Assembly (NCBI RefSeq): GCF_030010375.1
Contig: NZ_JASCRY010000004.1
Coordinates: 310,001 to 374,000 of the forward strand
Direction of reading: 5' to 3'
Length of the DNA: 64,000 bases
DNA from: Flavobacterium yafengii
GTDB taxonomy: Bacteria; Bacteroidota; Bacteroidia; Flavobacteriales; Flavobacteriaceae
Shown here: positions 14,940 through 23,594 of the stretch, piece after piece
Layout of the letters: each line of letters opens with the position of its first letter
How positions within the stretch are numbered: the stretch's first letter is position 1
Notes under the pieces: model-generated
Database searches by the model: none
Seen by the model: only the letters and a program-made list of their open reading frames with translations
Told to the model about the DNA's origin: nothing
Translations under genes and position numbers: made by a program

Positions 14940-16079
14940 CTAGGAAATCAAAGTTCTTGAAATTACAATTCGTTGTATTTCAGAAGTACCTTCATAAATT
15001 TGAGTAATCTTAGCATCACGCATCATACGTTCCACATGATATTCGGCTACGTATCCATTTCCACCGTGAATTTGAACGGCTTCAATTGTGGTATCCATTG
15101 CTGTTTGAGAAGCAAATAACTTAGCCATAGCACCTGATTGTGAAATATCTTTCCCTTCATCTTTTTCAGAAGCTGCTTTAAGAACTAACATTTTTGCAGC
15201 CATAATTTGAGTGGCCATATCAGCTAATTTGAAAGCGATAGCTTGGTGTTTGAAAATTTCTTTCCCAAAAGCTTTTCTTTCTTGTGAATATTTTAATGCC
15301 AATTCGTACGCTCCGGTTGCTATCCCCAATGCTTGGGAAGCAATCCCTATTCTTCCTCCGTTTAAAACTGCCATAGCAAAATTAAACCCAAAACCATCTT
15401 CTCCAATTCGGTTTTCTTTCGGAACTTTCACATCAGTGAACATCAAAGAATGCGTATCTGATCCACGGATTCCCATTTTCTTTTCTTTTGGTCCAATATC
15501 AAATCCGGCCCAACCTTTTTCAACAATAAAAGCATTGATTCCTTTGTGTCCTTTTTCAATATCCGTTTGAGCAATTATAATATAAGTAGATGCCGAAGAA
15601 CCATTGGTTATCCAGTTTTTTGTACCATTTAATAAGTAATGATCTCCTTTATCTATTGCGGTTGTTTTTTGAGATGTGGCATCTGAACCCGCTTCTGGTT
15701 CTGACAAACAAAATGCTCCAATCACTTCTCCTTTTGCAAGCGGAACCAAATATTTCATTTTTTGCTCTTCATTGCAATATTTTTCAAGACCCGCACAAAC
15801 TAATGAGTTATTCACAGACATAATTACTGCAGCAGAAGCATCAACTTTTGAAATTTCGGTCATAGCCAAAACATACGAAATACTATCTAAACCGGATCCA
15901 CCATATTTAGGATCGACCATCATTCCCATGAAACCCAAATCAGCCATCATTTTCACCTGTTCAGTAGGAAACTTTGAATGTTCGTCTCTTTCTATAACTC
16001 CAGCTAACAATTCAGCATTTGCAAAATCTCGTGCTGCTTGTTGAATCATTAAATGCTCTTCAGTAAGATTAAAATCCAT
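14940..16079 (-). CDS. Acyl-CoA dehydrogenase
   Basis: A 379-residue flavoprotein that introduces the alpha,beta double bond in an acyl-CoA and passes electrons to ETF. Family signatures are GAFCLSEPEAGSDA, WITNGSSA, the RKAFGKEIFKHQAIAFKLADM helix, QIHGGNGYVAEYHVERMMRDAKI and the catalytic Glu in QIYEGTSEIQR. Overall resemblance is to the short-chain/branched-chain (butyryl-CoA type) class. Chain-length specificity cannot be read safely. Monocistronic, divergent from anmK. Confidence 0.95.
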   Translation of the reverse strand: MDFNLTEEHLMIQQAARDFANAELLAGVIERDEHSKFPTEQVKMMADLGFMGMMVDPKYGGSGLDSISYVLAMTEISKVDASAAVIMSVNNSLVCAGLEKYCNEEQKMKYLVPLAKGEVIGAFCLSEPEAGSDATSQKTTAIDKGDHYLLNGTKNWITNGSSASTYIIIAQTDIEKGHKGINAFIVEKGWAGFDIGPKEKKMGIRGSDTHSLMFTDVKVPKENRIGEDGFGFNFAMAVLNGGRIGIASQALGIATGAYELALKYSQERKAFGKEIFKHQAIAFKLADMATQIMAAKMLVLKAASEKDEGKDISQSGAMAKLFASQTAMDTTIEAVQIHGGNGYVAEYHVERMMRDAKITQIYEGTSEIQRIVISRTLIS

Positions 16080-16116
16080 ATTTTTATAGTAAATTAAATG
16101 TTCTTAAATTTGTCGA

Positions 16117-16124
16117 CAAAAGTA
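16117..16124 (-). promoter_or_regulatory. -7 element of the acyl-CoA dehydrogenase gene
   Basis: On the minus strand TACTTTTG fits TAnnTTTG, 37 nt before the ATG at 16079. Confidence 0.45.
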
Positions 16125-16167
16125 ATTATTAAAAATCAGATTTCAAACGATTTCGTAAATTTAGCCA

Positions 16168-17238
16168 ATGTTTAAAGAAAAGTATACAATTATCGGTGTT
16201 ATGTCAGGCACTTCTCTCGACGGAGTCGATTTGGCGCATATTGTCTTTACTGTCAAAAACAATAAATGGAGCTTTCAAATTCTTGAATCTGAAACCGTTT
16301 CTTATAGTATTGATTGGTTAAACAAATTGAAAATAGCAGTCGATTTTTCTGAAGTTGCTCTCGAAAAATTAAACCAAGATTACACGCAACTTCTGGCTGT
16401 TTTTGTTTCTGATTTTATCGAAAAATACGAAATTAAAAATCTTGACGCCGTTTGTTCTCACGGACATACTATTTTACACCAACCACAAAACGGATTCACA
16501 CTTCAAATTGGTAATTTACCGGAAATCGCGGCTTTAACCAACCAAACTGTAGTTTGTGATTTCAGAGTTCAGGACGTACAACTTGGTGGTCAGGGCGCAC
16601 CTTTGGTTCCTATCGGTGACCAAATTTTATTTTCTGAATATGAGTATTGCATGAATTTAGGTGGTTTTTCTAATGTTTCTTTCGAACAAAACAACAAAAG
16701 AATCGCTTTTGATATTTCTCCTGTAAACACTGTTTTGAATTTTTATGCTAATCAATTGGGGTTGGATTATGATGACAAAGGCCGTATTTCAAGAACCGGA
16801 ATCTGCAACAAAGATTTATTAAATGAATTAAATGCGTTGGATTTCTACCAAAAAAAACATCCTAAATCGTTGGGTTTCGAATTTGTAAAAGAAACCGTTT
16901 TACCTATTATCGAAAAGCATTCTATTCCCGTTGAAGACAAATTACACACTTTCACGGAACACGTGGCGTTGCAAATTGCTTTGGCCTTGCCCAATAAAAA
17001 TGGAAACCTTTTTATAACTGGCGGTGGCGCTTACAATGACTTTCTCATCGAAAGAATTCAGTACCATTTACCGCAAATAAAAATCATAATTCCGTCAGCT
17101 AAAATATTGGAATTCAAAGAAGCGCTGATTTTTGCATTACTCGGTGTTTTAAAATTACGCGGAGAAATCAATGTTTTGAGTAGCGTTACAGGCGCAAAAA
17201 CAGATCACAGTTCTGGAGTTATTTATTCTCCAAAATAA
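16168..17238 (+). CDS. anmK: Anhydro-N-acetylmuramic acid kinase
   Basis: 356 residues. The N-terminal phosphate-binding motif GVMSGTSLDGVD (10-21) and the motifs CSHGHTILHQP, LGGQGAPLVPIGD, MNLGGFSNVSF, DISPVNTVLN and ITGGGAYNDFL are those of AnmK. It phosphorylates and opens anhydro-MurNAc recovered from peptidoglycan turnover to MurNAc-6-phosphate. Length agrees with the family. It is divergent from acyl-CoA dehydrogenase. No other recycling gene (murQ, nagZ) is nearby. Confidence 0.96.
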   Translation: MFKEKYTIIGVMSGTSLDGVDLAHIVFTVKNNKWSFQILESETVSYSIDWLNKLKIAVDFSEVALEKLNQDYTQLLAVFVSDFIEKYEIKNLDAVCSHGHTILHQPQNGFTLQIGNLPEIAALTNQTVVCDFRVQDVQLGGQGAPLVPIGDQILFSEYEYCMNLGGFSNVSFEQNNKRIAFDISPVNTVLNFYANQLGLDYDDKGRISRTGICNKDLLNELNALDFYQKKHPKSLGFEFVKETVLPIIEKHSIPVEDKLHTFTEHVALQIALALPNKNGNLFITGGGAYNDFLIERIQYHLPQIKIIIPSAKILEFKEALIFALLGVLKLRGEINVLSSVTGAKTDHSSGVIYSPK

Positions 17239-17273
17239 AATTAAAAATAGATAATTCACATTATTCTATTTTT

Positions 17274-17281
17274 TATATTTG
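17274..17281 (+). promoter_or_regulatory. -7 element of the Glu/Leu dehydrogenase gene
   Basis: TATATTTG matches TAnnTTTG exactly and lies 25 bp before the ATG at 17306. It covers the upstream TTG (17279) of the longer frame, which argues for the ATG as start. Confidence 0.6.
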
Positions 17282-17305
17282 CCAAAATTAAACATATCGC
17301 AACAA

Positions 17306-18532
17306 ATGAAAGATTTATTAAAGAAATTCGAAAATAAAGAACCTGAAATAGTTTTCCATTGGAAAGATGCCGAAACGGAAGCCGAAGGATGGACAGTCAT
17401 CAATTCGCTACGTGGTGGTGCTGCCGGTGGTGGAACTCGTATGAGAAAAGGGTTGGATATGAATGAAGTTTTGTCTTTGGCAAAAACCATGGAAGTAAAA
17501 TTTTCGGTTTCTGGGCCTGCTATTGGCGGAGCTAAATCTGGAATTAATTTTGATCCGAATGATCCAAGAAAAAAAGGCGTTTTACAACGTTGGTATAAAG
17601 CAGTTTCTCCATTATTGAAAAGTTACTACGGAACGGGTGGAGATTTAAATGTAGATGAAATTCACGAAGTAATCCCTATGACGGAAGAATGTGGTGTTTG
17701 GCATCCGCAAGAAGGCGTTTTTAACGGTCACTTCAAACCTACCGAAGCAGACAAAATCAACAGAATTGGACAATTGCGTCAAGGTGTGGTGAAAGTGATT
17801 GAAAATCCAAAATTCTCACCAGATGTTTCCAGAAAATATACGATTGCCGATATGATTACCGGTTATGGCGTTGCCGAAGCCGTTCGTAATTACTACACTA
17901 TTTATGGTGGAGATGTAAAAGGGAAGAAAGCAATCGTACAAGGTTTTGGAAATGTAGGTTCAGCTGCCGCTTTTTACTTAGCCGAAATGGGCGCTAAAGT
18001 AATTGGTATTATCGACAGAGACGGAGGATTAATCAACGAAGAAGGATTCTCTTTCGAAGAAATAAGAGCTTTATTTCTTGCCAAAGACGGAAACAAACTG
18101 GTTGCTGAAAACATGATTCCTTTTGAAGAAATCAATCAAAAAATATGGACTATTGGCGCTGAAATATTCACTCCATGTGCCGCTTCCAGATTAGTAACTC
18201 AATCTCAGATTGACAGCTTGATTGCCAATGGCCTTGAAGTAATTTCGTGTGGTGCGAATGTTCCTTTTGCCGACACAGCAATCTTTTTTGGTCCAATTAT
18301 GGAACATGTAGATCATAAAGTGAGTTTAATTCCTGACTTTATTTCTAATTGTGGTATGGCGCGTGTTTTTGCTTACTTCATGGAAAAGAAAGTACAAATG
18401 ACGGATGAAGCGATCTTCCAAGACACTTCGGAAATCATCAAAAAAGCAATTGAAAAAGCACACGCTTTAAATCCAAGTAAAACAAATATTAGTGCCACTG
18501 CTTTTGAAATCGCATTGAAGCAGCTTACTTAA
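17306..18532 (+). CDS. Glu/Leu/Phe/Val dehydrogenase
   Basis: 408 residues from the ATG at 17306. It carries out reversible oxidative deamination of an amino acid with NAD(P). The substrate domain has INSLRGGAAGGGTRMRKG and the GPAIGGAKSGI loop with the family lysine. The nucleotide domain has AIVQGFGNVGSAAAFYLAEMGAKVIGIIDRDG-type Rossmann features and EVISCGANVPF. Whether it acts on glutamate or branched-chain amino acids cannot be told from sequence alone. A strong hairpin terminator follows. Confidence 0.93.
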   Translation: MKDLLKKFENKEPEIVFHWKDAETEAEGWTVINSLRGGAAGGGTRMRKGLDMNEVLSLAKTMEVKFSVSGPAIGGAKSGINFDPNDPRKKGVLQRWYKAVSPLLKSYYGTGGDLNVDEIHEVIPMTEECGVWHPQEGVFNGHFKPTEADKINRIGQLRQGVVKVIENPKFSPDVSRKYTIADMITGYGVAEAVRNYYTIYGGDVKGKKAIVQGFGNVGSAAAFYLAEMGAKVIGIIDRDGGLINEEGFSFEEIRALFLAKDGNKLVAENMIPFEEINQKIWTIGAEIFTPCAASRLVTQSQIDSLIANGLEVISCGANVPFADTAIFFGPIMEHVDHKVSLIPDFISNCGMARVFAYFMEKKVQMTDEAIFQDTSEIIKKAIEKAHALNPSKTNISATAFEIALKQLT

Positions 18533-18565
18533 AATAAAATAGTTTTTTTACTATTTATCGGAACT

Positions 18566-18606
18566 GGGATTAAGCAGATTTTAAAATCTATTTAATCCCT
18601 TTTCTC
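18566..18606 (+). terminator. Rho-independent terminator after the dehydrogenase
   Basis: GGGATTAA (18566-18573) pairs with TTAATCCC (18592-18599). Inside is the palindrome AGATTTTAAAATCT (18576-18589). TTTTCTC follows. Confidence 0.8.
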
Positions 18607-18726
18607 ATTTCTAGTTTTAAGCGAAAGCAATATTATTTATATTCTGGCAGTCGCTTTTTACTCTTGACAATTTTTAGTACTTTTCAACGTTTTTTAGTAA
18701 TACACTTTTTAAAATTTAAAATACAA

Positions 18727-19626
18727 ATGAGTTCCACCATTTCATCAGATCAAAAGAAATCCTTAGCACTATCCATTCTTTTGTATGCGACAATGTTGTT
18801 AATTTTATTTTTTATCCGATTTTGGCCACCTGCAAACATGGATGAACTTGCTGGCGGTGGCGGTGGCGGTGGCGTTACTGTAAATTTTGGCGACAGCGAT
18901 TTCGGTTCTGGCGCAAATTACAAAAACGAAGTTTTGGAAGTAAAAAACCAAACTAGACAAACGCCTGCAAAATCAACTCCGGAGGAAGCTATTTTATCTC
19001 AAGAAAACAGCACTGAGGAAAGTGTTGTGATTCCGACGAAAGAAAAAACTAAAAAACCAATAGTTGTCATAAAAAAAGAAACAAAACCAGTGGTTGTAAA
19101 ACCTAAAGTTTCTAATAATACAAATGATGCTTTATCCAGCATATTAAAAGGTTCTAATAAAGGCGGCGATGGCGATGACAAAGCAGCCGGAAACAAAGGA
19201 AAAGCCAACGGAAGTTTAAGTTCTAACGGTTATTATGGAACGGGCGGTTCCGGTGGAGGAACAGGCGGAGGAAACGGAACTGGAACCGGAATAGGAACTG
19301 GTAGCGGTTATGGCTCCGGAAGCGGTGGCGGAACCGGAAGTGGTTCTGGCGGAGGAGTTGGATATTCGCTAGGAAACAGAAAAGCAGTTTCTAAACCAGC
19401 ACCAAAATACACGTGTAATGAGCAAGGCAAAGTTGTTGTTGAAGTATCAGTAGATAGATCCGGAAGGACTGTAAATGCAGTTGCCGGTGTAAAAGGAACA
19501 ACCAATACCGCAAAATGCTTATTAGATCAAGCAAGAATTGCTGCGATGAACACAAAATGGGACGCCAGCAGCGATGCCCCGGAAAAGCAAGTCGGTAAGA
19601 TTGTTTACAATTTCAATTTGAATTAA
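18727..19626 (+). CDS. TonB-like energy-transducer protein with Gly-rich linker
   Basis: 299 residues from the ATG at 18727. One N-terminal membrane helix (LALSILLYATMLLILFFI) is followed by a Lys/Pro-rich and then a Gly/Ser/Thr-rich linker (residues ~170-235, low complexity). A C-terminal ~75-residue domain (KVVVEVSVDRSGRTVNAVAG, AAMNTKW) looks like the TonB C-terminal fold. It would carry energy from ExbB/ExbD to outer-membrane receptors. It is convergent with, not part of, the exbD-exbB pair just beyond the terminator. The frame extends to 18664 but the membrane helix and ATG favour 18727. Confidence 0.82.
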   Translation: MSSTISSDQKKSLALSILLYATMLLILFFIRFWPPANMDELAGGGGGGGVTVNFGDSDFGSGANYKNEVLEVKNQTRQTPAKSTPEEAILSQENSTEESVVIPTKEKTKKPIVVIKKETKPVVVKPKVSNNTNDALSSILKGSNKGGDGDDKAAGNKGKANGSLSSNGYYGTGGSGGGTGGGNGTGTGIGTGSGYGSGSGGGTGSGSGGGVGYSLGNRKAVSKPAPKYTCNEQGKVVVEVSVDRSGRTVNAVAGVKGTTNTAKCLLDQARIAAMNTKWDASSDAPEKQVGKIVYNFNLN

Positions 19627-19644
19627 AAATTACATAACGCTAAA

Positions 19645-19686
19645 TAAAAAAATGCCCCGATAATTTCGAGGCATTTTTTTATTTTA
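19645..19686. terminator. Bidirectional terminator between the convergent TonB-like and exbD genes
   Basis: AATGCC..CGA and TCG..GGCATT form a 10-bp stem with one mismatch, flanked by A runs on the left and T runs on the right, so it can work in both directions. Confidence 0.85.
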
Positions 19687-19728
19687 AAATCAGCTCAACT
19701 AATCAATTGCTTAAAAACAAGCAAAGCC

Positions 19729-20124
19729 TTACTTTGGACTCGTAGCAATCACAAACTTCAGATTGTTCTTTACTCCTATTTGTAGTACGTCAACTAAATC
19801 TTGTACTTGTAAATTGAATGGAATGCGAACAATAACAGTTTGATCTTTTGCTGAATTCATCTTAGACATTAAAGTCGTTTCGAGCTCTTCAAATGAAACT
19901 GGCTGCTTGTCGATATAGAATTTCTTATCCTCAGTGACGGATAAACTGATGTATTGCTTGTTTGTTTTCTCGTTCGCCTGAGCTTTTGGCAATGTCATTT
20001 TGATAACATTAGGATTCGCCAGTGTTGATATAATCAAGAAAAACAACAACAGGAAAAACATAATATCACTTAATGACGAAGTGGCTACCTCAGCATGAAA
20101 TCTTCTTTTTCGTTTTATAGACAT
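19729..20124 (-). CDS. ExbD/TolR-family proton-channel protein
   Basis: A 131-residue protein with a cytoplasmic N-terminus (MSIKRKRRFHAEV), one membrane helix with the essential acidic residue at SLSDIMFFLLLFF, and a periplasmic ExbD/TolR domain. It forms the proton channel with ExbB. The start lies 1 bp after the exbB stop, so they are translationally linked. Which TonB- or Tol-type system it powers is not certain. The TonB-like neighbour is the obvious candidate. Confidence 0.92.
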   Translation of the reverse strand: MSIKRKRRFHAEVATSSLSDIMFFLLLFFLIISTLANPNVIKMTLPKAQANEKTNKQYISLSVTEDKKFYIDKQPVSFEELETTLMSKMNSAKDQTVIVRIPFNLQVQDLVDVLQIGVKNNLKFVIATSPK

Positions 20125-20125
20125 G

Positions 20126-20821
20126 TTAGGATCTTTGAATAATATTTACAAATTCTAATATTTGTTTTTGAATTTTTAACGCAAAATTATCAATCTTGCC
20201 ATTTAAAATATGATACCCGCTGTACGCAATAATACCAACTATTAATCCAGCACCGCTACTGATCATTTTCTCATACAATCCACCAGAAATATTACCAATA
20301 CTGATATTTTCAGTAACCGAAATGCTGTAAAATATTTTAATTACTCCAGAAATAGTTCCAACAAAACCTAATGTAGGTGCAATTCCGGCAATAAGACCTA
20401 AGTGACCTAAATGCTTTTCCATTTCCCCTATTTCAATATCTGCAGCACGATCCATATTGGATTCAATCTCAATAATGGGTCTTCCAATAACCAGAATACC
20501 TTCTTTTACAATATTACCCGAAGCTGTATTGTTACGTTCTGCAATAGATCGAGCCAAGTCAAGATTTCCTGAATTTAGATTCTCACGCACATCACGCATC
20601 AAAAGGGCATCAATTTTTGATGCTTTACCGATATACAAATAGCGTTCAATAATCCGATAAAAAGTGTAAAATAATAAAATCCCGATTGGGATAAGCCACA
20701 CACCACCTTTTAAAAGAAATCCTAAAGTGGATATTTCGGCATTTGGAGCAATTTTTTCAATAACTACGTTTGAAGCAGCGTTGGTAATGGTGTCGGCCTG
20801 TAATTGTATAAAACTAAACAT
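20126..20821 (-). CDS. MotA/TolQ/ExbB proton-channel family protein
   Basis: 231 residues with three membrane helices: one near residue 30-55, then after a long cytoplasmic loop the pair at GLIAGIAPTLGFVGTISGVIKIFYSI and GAGLIVGIIAYSGYHIL. The GLVGTVxG-like signature of the family is present. It forms the stator channel with ExbD. First gene of a two-gene operon divergent from folC. Confidence 0.93.
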   Translation of the reverse strand: MFSFIQLQADTITNAASNVVIEKIAPNAEISTLGFLLKGGVWLIPIGILLFYTFYRIIERYLYIGKASKIDALLMRDVRENLNSGNLDLARSIAERNNTASGNIVKEGILVIGRPIIEIESNMDRAADIEIGEMEKHLGHLGLIAGIAPTLGFVGTISGVIKIFYSISVTENISIGNISGGLYEKMISSGAGLIVGIIAYSGYHILNGKIDNFALKIQKQILEFVNIIQRS

Positions 20822-20950
20822 ATAATATTATTGTATTTTAATCATTAATTCTAAAAATTATTTCAATTTTGCACTAAAGATACTTTTCGATGTACTATTA
20901 AACTAAAAAAAACGAAAAATATTTTAAACAACTACTATTTTATTACAAAA

Positions 20951-22171
20951 ATGAACTATCAGGAAACCATAAATTGGATGTTTAACCAACTCCCGATGTA
21001 CCAACTTCAGGGTGCTTCCGCCTATAAAAAAGATTTAACCAACACGCATTTACTTATAGCGCATCTTGATAATCCACAAGAAAAAATAAAGTGTATTCAT
21101 GTTGCAGGAACCAACGGAAAAGGCTCTACATCACACATGTTGGCATCCATACTTCAAGAGGCTGGTTATAAAGTTGGATTGTACACTTCACCACATTTAA
21201 AGGATTTCCGGGAACGTATAAAAATTAGCGGAAAGGATATCTCAGAAGAATTTGTTACTGATTTCATCAATGAGCACAAAAATTTTTTCGAATCCAATGA
21301 CATGAGTTTTTTCGAAATGACCGTTGGATTAGCCTTCGATTATTTTGCAAAAGAAAAAGTAGACATCGCCGTTATTGAAGTGGGAATGGGCGGAAGATTA
21401 GACGCTACCAATATTATCACTCCATTAGTTTCGGTCATTACCAATATAGGATTAGATCACACGCAATTTTTGGGAAACACACTTGAAGCTGTCGCTTTTG
21501 AAAAAGCAGGAATCATAAAACCCTACATTCCCGTAATAATAGGCGAATACACTCCCGAAACAAAACCTGTTTTTTTGGCCAAAGCCAAAGAGTGTAATTC
21601 AGCAATCTATTTTGCTGCTGATTTGATTTCAGAAACCTATCCTTCTGATTTAATTGGCGATTATCAGTTGCATAATAAGAAAACCGTTTTGCAAACAATT
21701 GCAGTATTAAATGATCCGAATGAATTTAAAATAACTCTTGAAAATACAAAATCCGGTTTACTAAATGTGGTAAAAAACACAGGACTTCAGGGAAGATGGC
21801 AACAATTAAATGAATTCCCAAAAGTGATTTGCGACACCGCACACAACAAAAACGGACTGGAAATTGTTTTGGATCAAATCCAAAAAGAAGATTTTGATAC
21901 TTTACACATCGTTTTAGGAGTTGTAAATGACAAAGATTTAGATGAAATCCTGCCTTTATTCCCTAAAAAAGCCATCTATTATTTCTGCAAACCCAATATT
22001 CCTCGCGGGCTGGATGTTCTAATTCTAAAACAAAAAGCGGCTAACTTCGACCTAAAAGGCGAAGTATATAATTCTGTTTCAGAAGCTTATCAAAAAGCAA
22101 TTGAAAGCGCTGTAAAATCCGATTTTATATACATTGGCGGAAGCACCTTTGTAGTTGCAGAAATTTTATAA
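20951..22171 (+). CDS. folC: Bifunctional folylpolyglutamate synthase/dihydrofolate synthase
   Basis: A 406-residue Mur-ligase-family enzyme that adds glutamate to folates. The P-loop is HVAGTNGKGSTSHML, followed by YTSPHLKDFRERI, the SFFEMTVGLAFDYF and VGMGGRLDATN motifs, ITNIGLDHTQFLG, and CDTAHNKNG in the C-terminal domain. Length fits FolC. It is divergent from exbB and is followed by tRNA-Val, which has its own promoter. Confidence 0.95.
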   Translation: MNYQETINWMFNQLPMYQLQGASAYKKDLTNTHLLIAHLDNPQEKIKCIHVAGTNGKGSTSHMLASILQEAGYKVGLYTSPHLKDFRERIKISGKDISEEFVTDFINEHKNFFESNDMSFFEMTVGLAFDYFAKEKVDIAVIEVGMGGRLDATNIITPLVSVITNIGLDHTQFLGNTLEAVAFEKAGIIKPYIPVIIGEYTPETKPVFLAKAKECNSAIYFAADLISETYPSDLIGDYQLHNKKTVLQTIAVLNDPNEFKITLENTKSGLLNVVKNTGLQGRWQQLNEFPKVICDTAHNKNGLEIVLDQIQKEDFDTLHIVLGVVNDKDLDEILPLFPKKAIYYFCKPNIPRGLDVLILKQKAANFDLKGEVYNSVSEAYQKAIESAVKSDFIYIGGSTFVVAEIL

Positions 22172-22187
22172 TTTTTTTGTTTTTTAC

Positions 22188-22217
22188 TTGCAAATCTAGA
22201 AAAGTGGCGTATATTTG
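22188..22217 (+). promoter_or_regulatory. Promoter of tRNA-Val
   Basis: TTG (22188-22190), a 19-nt spacer and TATATTTG (22210-22217) give a complete match to the Bacteroidota promoter. The tRNA begins 40 nt downstream. Confidence 0.8.
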
Positions 22218-22256
22218 CACACGCAATAACGGAAACGAAAGTAACCAAATTGTTTA

Positions 22257-22331
22257 GGGCGATTAGCTCAGCTGGTTCAGAGCACCTCGTTTACACCGAG
22301 GGGGTCGGGGGTTCGAACCCCTCATCGCCCA
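22257..22331 (+). tRNA. tRNA-Val (anticodon TAC)
   Basis: The acceptor stem GGGCGAT pairs with ATCGCCC. The D arm is GCTC/GAGC with GCTGGTTC in the loop, the anticodon stem CCTCG/CGAGG with loop TTTACAC (anticodon TAC), and the T arm is GGGGG TTCGAAC CCCTC. The discriminator base is A. CCA is not encoded. Confidence 0.98.
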
Positions 22332-22480
22332 CAAAAAACTCCATTAGAAATAATGGAGTTTTTTTATGTCTAAATATTGCCCCGTCCTGAAATAGAATTA
22401 AGTACAAAAGTTGGGGTTATACAAAAAGATTAAATAAACTGAACAAGAAAAAAAATAGCGATACACAAAAAACTCCATTA
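22330..22480. repeat. 17-bp direct repeat around a ~115-bp AT-rich spacer
   Basis: CACAAAAAACTCCATTA occurs at 22330-22346 and 22464-22480, each continuing into a hairpin. The 22366-22463 spacer has no ORF. It contains CCCGTCCTGAAATAG and a short CCCC/GGGG pair (22380-22383 / 22414-22417), possibly a remnant of a deleted element, but I cannot identify it. Confidence 0.5.
22333..22365 (+). terminator. Terminator of tRNA-Val
   Basis: ACTCCATTA, loop GAAA, TAATGGAGT then seven Ts; A run on the other side. Confidence 0.93.
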
Positions 22481-22497
22481 TTTCTAATGGAGTTTTT
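22467..22497 (-). terminator. Terminator of the Nudix regulator gene
   Basis: Read on the minus strand, this is the same ACTCCATTA-GAAA-TAATGGAGT hairpin and T run as the tRNA terminator. It lies 18 nt after the stop of the Nudix gene. Confidence 0.85.
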
Positions 22498-22514
22498 TAT
22501 GTCTTTTCTTTAAA

Positions 22515-23270
22515 TTACCAGCCTTGGGTCAATCCGTTCTTAACTACTTCTTCATATTTTTCTTTATCGAAACTATATAAATTAGGCGCTTTATGGGCTA
22601 CATTACTTTTCTTCTCGTCTAACTTTGTCAAAATACCGATTGCTGTTATTTTACGTAGAAAATTTCTACGGTCGAGTTTTCTACCTAATATAGTTTCATA
22701 TAGTTTTTGCAATTCCGGAATAGTAAATTTTTCAGGAAGTAAATTATATCCTACCGGCATTAAATTCAATTCCATACGAAGGGTTTCCAATGCTTTGTCC
22801 AGAATTTGTCTGTGATCTAAAATCAATTCCGGCACTGCATTATGGTCAATCCACTCCACAATTTCATTGTTACCTTCGGGCTGCGGAACCGTTTGTAAAA
22901 AATCGACTAAGGCATAATACCCAACCGTCACAAAACGGCTAGCATACCATTTTCCTTCGTCTAAAGGTATTCCGTAAAAATCCAGAACAGAATTACTAAC
23001 ATCAACACTACACCTTCTGGCTGCTCCAAAGGTAGAAAACTGCCTCAGAAAAATTCCTTTCAATCCTGTTCTACCATGTAAAACAGTGACAGCGGCCTCA
23101 TCAATATCTTCATTTACAGGTACAAAACCACCTGGCAAAGCCCATTTATCACTGTACTTTGTTTTTATCAATAACACTTTGAGCTGATTGTCATGAAATC
23201 CGAAAATCACACAATCTATTGATAAACCCGGCTGATATTCTTCCTTGTTATCTAAAATGGTTTTTAACAT
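22515..23270 (-). CDS. Nudix-domain transcriptional regulator (NrtR/AraR-like)
   Basis: 251 residues from the ATG at 23270. An N-terminal Nudix fold (CVIFGFHDNQLKVLLIKTK, WALPGGFVPVNEDIDEAA) is followed by a C-terminal winged helix (FTIPELQKLYETILGRKLDRRNFLRKI). The Nudix box is degenerate: where active enzymes have RExxEE before the TG, it reads TVLHGRTGL, so catalysis is unlikely. This fits the NrtR-type regulators that bind sugars or nucleotides; the Bacteroides arabinose regulator AraR is one. It is divergent from a GH3 gene and so probably controls it. The frame is open to 23312, but the ATG fits better. Confidence 0.87.
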   Translation of the reverse strand: MLKTILDNKEEYQPGLSIDCVIFGFHDNQLKVLLIKTKYSDKWALPGGFVPVNEDIDEAAVTVLHGRTGLKGIFLRQFSTFGAARRCSVDVSNSVLDFYGIPLDEGKWYASRFVTVGYYALVDFLQTVPQPEGNNEIVEWIDHNAVPELILDHRQILDKALETLRMELNLMPVGYNLLPEKFTIPELQKLYETILGRKLDRRNFLRKITAIGILTKLDEKKSNVAHKAPNLYSFDKEKYEEVVKNGLTQGW

Positions 23271-23479
23271 GTGATTTATTCTAGTAATTAATACACCCTT
23301 TGAAAGACGCAATTTAGTTCATTTTTTTAAGAAAATAAAAGAAGGCCCAATTTTGAAAACTCGCCATATCTTGCTTTTAGTTTAATCCCAAAAAATATTT
23401 CGGCAAAGAAACAAATCCATTTGACAAGAAAACATATTTACACAAAAAAATAGTAAAAAAAAATCATTTACAAAAAAAA

Positions 23480-23510
23480 TTGTGAAATTTTATAGTGAAT
23501 GCATTGTGAA
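23480..23510 (+). promoter_or_regulatory. Candidate operator: three TTGTGAA-type heptamers upstream of GH3
   Basis: TTGTGAA (23480-23486), TAGTGAA (23493-23499) and TTGTGAA (23504-23510) repeat at 13- and 11-nt steps in the intergenic region between the Nudix regulator and GH3. The rest of 23271-23594 is AT-rich, with A runs and TTTACAC/TTTACAA words. No perfect -7 element is found. Confidence 0.4.
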
Positions 23511-23594
23511 TCAAAAAAAGATGTACATTGCGTCAAAATAACACATAAGATTATTATTTAAAATAGTTACCAAAAAACAACCAAATTAAAGACT

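Noticed and set aside
17279..17305. TTG start for the Glu/Leu dehydrogenase
   Set aside because: The TTG is part of the -7 element; the ATG at 17306 fits.
19210..19370. Gly-rich repeat as a CRISPR-like or satellite array
   Set aside because: It is the low-complexity coding linker of the TonB-like protein.
22366..22463. Insertion-sequence remnant between the mirrored terminators
   Set aside because: Words such as CCCGTCCTGAAATAG look IS-like, but there is no transposase fragment or clear end pair, so I do not annotate one.
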